Source of the DNA: Vulcanimicrobiota bacterium
Lineage (GTDB): Bacteria > Vulcanimicrobiota > Vulcanimicrobiia > Vulcanimicrobiales > Vulcanimicrobiaceae
Direction of reading: 5' to 3'
DNA length: 7,684 nucleotides
NCBI GenBank assembly: GCA_019247395.1
Contig: JAFAOZ010000008.1
Span: 1-7,684 of the forward strand
The translations under genes and the position numbers were made by a program. The notes below the pieces were generated by a model. It was not told the origin of the DNA. It saw only the letters and a list, made by a program, of their open reading frames with translations, and did no database searches. Below, in pieces: positions 6,874 through 7,684 of this stretch (positions within the stretch are counted from its first letter, which is position 1; each line of letters starts with the position of its first letter).

Positions 6874-6894
6874 CGGGTCTGGTCGGCTCGAGGC

Positions 6895-7684
6895 CTATGT
6901 CTTACAGGTAACGAGCCAGGCGGTGAGCTGGAGTTTTTTCAGGATCGCGGTGTCGTGGTTTTGGGCGGCCTCGGGGCAGTTTTTCTGCAAGAACCGGTTT
7001 TCGTTTTTGTAGTATTCGACGTCCACGACGAGGCGATTGGCGTTCGTGTAGAGGTCGAATTTCTTGCACCAGCCTTGGGCGAAGCACTGCTCCACGACGG
7101 CGAAATCGAAGACTTTGACGAGGTCGCCGACCTGGCCGTCGTCGCCTTTCTGCGCCGCCGTAAGGCCACGATCGTGCGCTGCCTTGGCGACCCAGCTGTC
7201 GTAAATGAGCTGCTCGCGGTACGTCAATGGGAACCCGGTGTTGTTCTGATAGCCGTCGAGATTGTCGGGGTCGACGCCGTCGAAGCCCTTCTTCTTACAG
7301 AGATCGAGGCGGTGCGCCATGATCGGTTCGAGGACCGATGTGGCGCGGACGTCGAGCCAGCGCTCGCCCTTCCAGTGGCCGTCTTTGTTGCCCAGGACGC
7401 GCTTGGGAAACTCCTTAGCATCGGGTCGCCAGTTCTCCCACGTTCCGACGTCGACGTAACAGACGACGCGCCGTCCCATTCCATGGAGTTTTGCGACGAC
7501 CGCGGCGGGCGTGTCGAACATGTCGAGATCGTAGATACCGGCAGCGACGCCCGTGTCGAGCTTGCCGCTATATTGAATTTGATAAGAGTCGCCCGCTGCC
7601 GGGATCCAGCGGGCGTGATGCGTGAAAGCCTCGGGCGATGCGCTCGGCGCTTGGGGTAATCCGCTCGGTCCGGCGCAAGCGGCG
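6895..7684 (-). CDS. GH114 family glycoside hydrolase (endo-alpha-1,4-polygalactosaminidase-like) lipoprotein, 5' partial
   Basis: A TIM-barrel-type hydrolase of the GH114 family, whose characterised members cleave alpha-1,4-linked galactosamine polymers; it relates to the hydrolase domain of PelA. The frame stays open to the right edge and its first visible residues are A-A-C-A-G-P-S-G, which fits the end of a lipobox (Cys at 7677-7675) followed by a short Pro/Ser linker. The -3 residue and the signal peptide lie outside the window. Family motifs follow: WIPAAGDSYQIQYSG, YDLDMFDT, VVCYVDVGTWENWRPDA, ERWLDVR, PIMAHRLDLCKKKGFDGVDPDNLDGY, FDFAVVEQCF and VVDVEYY. The ATG at 7521 falls inside the domain (YDLDMFDT), so it is not the real start. 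Where GH114 proteins usually read LKN after the AH..GL segment, this one reads QKG. At least six cysteines fit an exported, disulfide-containing protein. Substrate and catalytic residues are inferred from the family only. It may trim the cell's own exopolysaccharide or scavenge from others. Confidence 0.9.
   Translation of the reverse strand, partial: AACAGPSGLPQAPSASPEAFTHHARWIPAAGDSYQIQYSGKLDTGVAAGIYDLDMFDTPAAVVAKLHGMGRRVVCYVDVGTWENWRPDAKEFPKRVLGNKDGHWKGERWLDVRATSVLEPIMAHRLDLCKKKGFDGVDPDNLDGYQNNTGFPLTYREQLIYDSWVAKAAHDRGLTAAQKGDDGQVGDLVKVFDFAVVEQCFAQGWCKKFDLYTNANRLVVDVEYYKNENRFLQKNCPEAAQNHDTAILKKLQLTAWLVTCKT

Noticed and set aside
7519..7521. ATG at 7521 as the start of the GH114 gene
   Set aside because: Conserved GH114 sequence (WIP..., QIQYSG, YDLD) continues upstream in the same frame to a probable lipobox.
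6955..7659. Open frame on the plus strand opposite the GH114 gene, rich in Val/Asp/Glu
   Set aside because: Antisense of a GC-rich gene; the minus-strand reading matches GH114 motifs throughout.

Overview
The window is a GC-rich stretch of bacterial chromosome holding six protein-coding genes and one strong non-coding structure. The organism is a diderm (Gram-negative-type) bacterium: it encodes a TonB-dependent outer-membrane receptor, a Sec-exported protein and a probable lipoprotein. The receptor's N-terminal regulatory-like domain, plug sequence and overall style resemble those I associate with Candidatus Eremiobacterota (WPS-2). That assignment is inference from protein style, not from a marker gene.

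Layout, left to right. (1) 2-3418, plus strand: a very large TonB-dependent receptor with a carboxypeptidase-regulatory-like N-domain, cut off at its 5' end by the window edge. (2) 3494-4159, plus: a 221-aa secreted protein of unknown function, with a possible promoter lying almost on top of its start codon. (3) 4122-4559, minus: an RsbW-like histidine-kinase-fold ATPase (anti-sigma factor type) that overlaps the tail of gene 2 by 38 bp. (4) 4584-5798, minus: an ArsB-like ion-transporter-superfamily permease. (5) 5807-6751, minus: a complete XerC/XerD-type tyrosine recombinase. (6) 6757-6832: a near-perfect 25-bp inverted repeat ending five bases before the recombinase start codon. (7) 6895 to the right edge, minus: a GH114 (endo-alpha-1,4-polygalactosaminidase family) lipoprotein, cut off at its signal peptide.

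The recombinase, transporter and RsbW-like genes run in the same direction with gaps of 8 and 24 bp, so they are probably one transcript. No known pathway joins them, and no arsR, arsC, STAS or PP2C-phosphatase partner is visible. The receptor and the secreted protein are on the opposite strand and may be independent units. All genes are closely packed; no stretch above 150 bp lacks a gene. I see no tRNA, rRNA, CRISPR array, insertion sequence or replication origin.

The most interesting items are the long inverted repeat at the recombinase start (as RNA from the gene strand it is fully paired, and it buries the likely ribosome binding site), the replacement of the adenine-contacting Asp by Gln in the RsbW-like protein, and fourteen cysteines arranged as seven close pairs in the receptor barrel.
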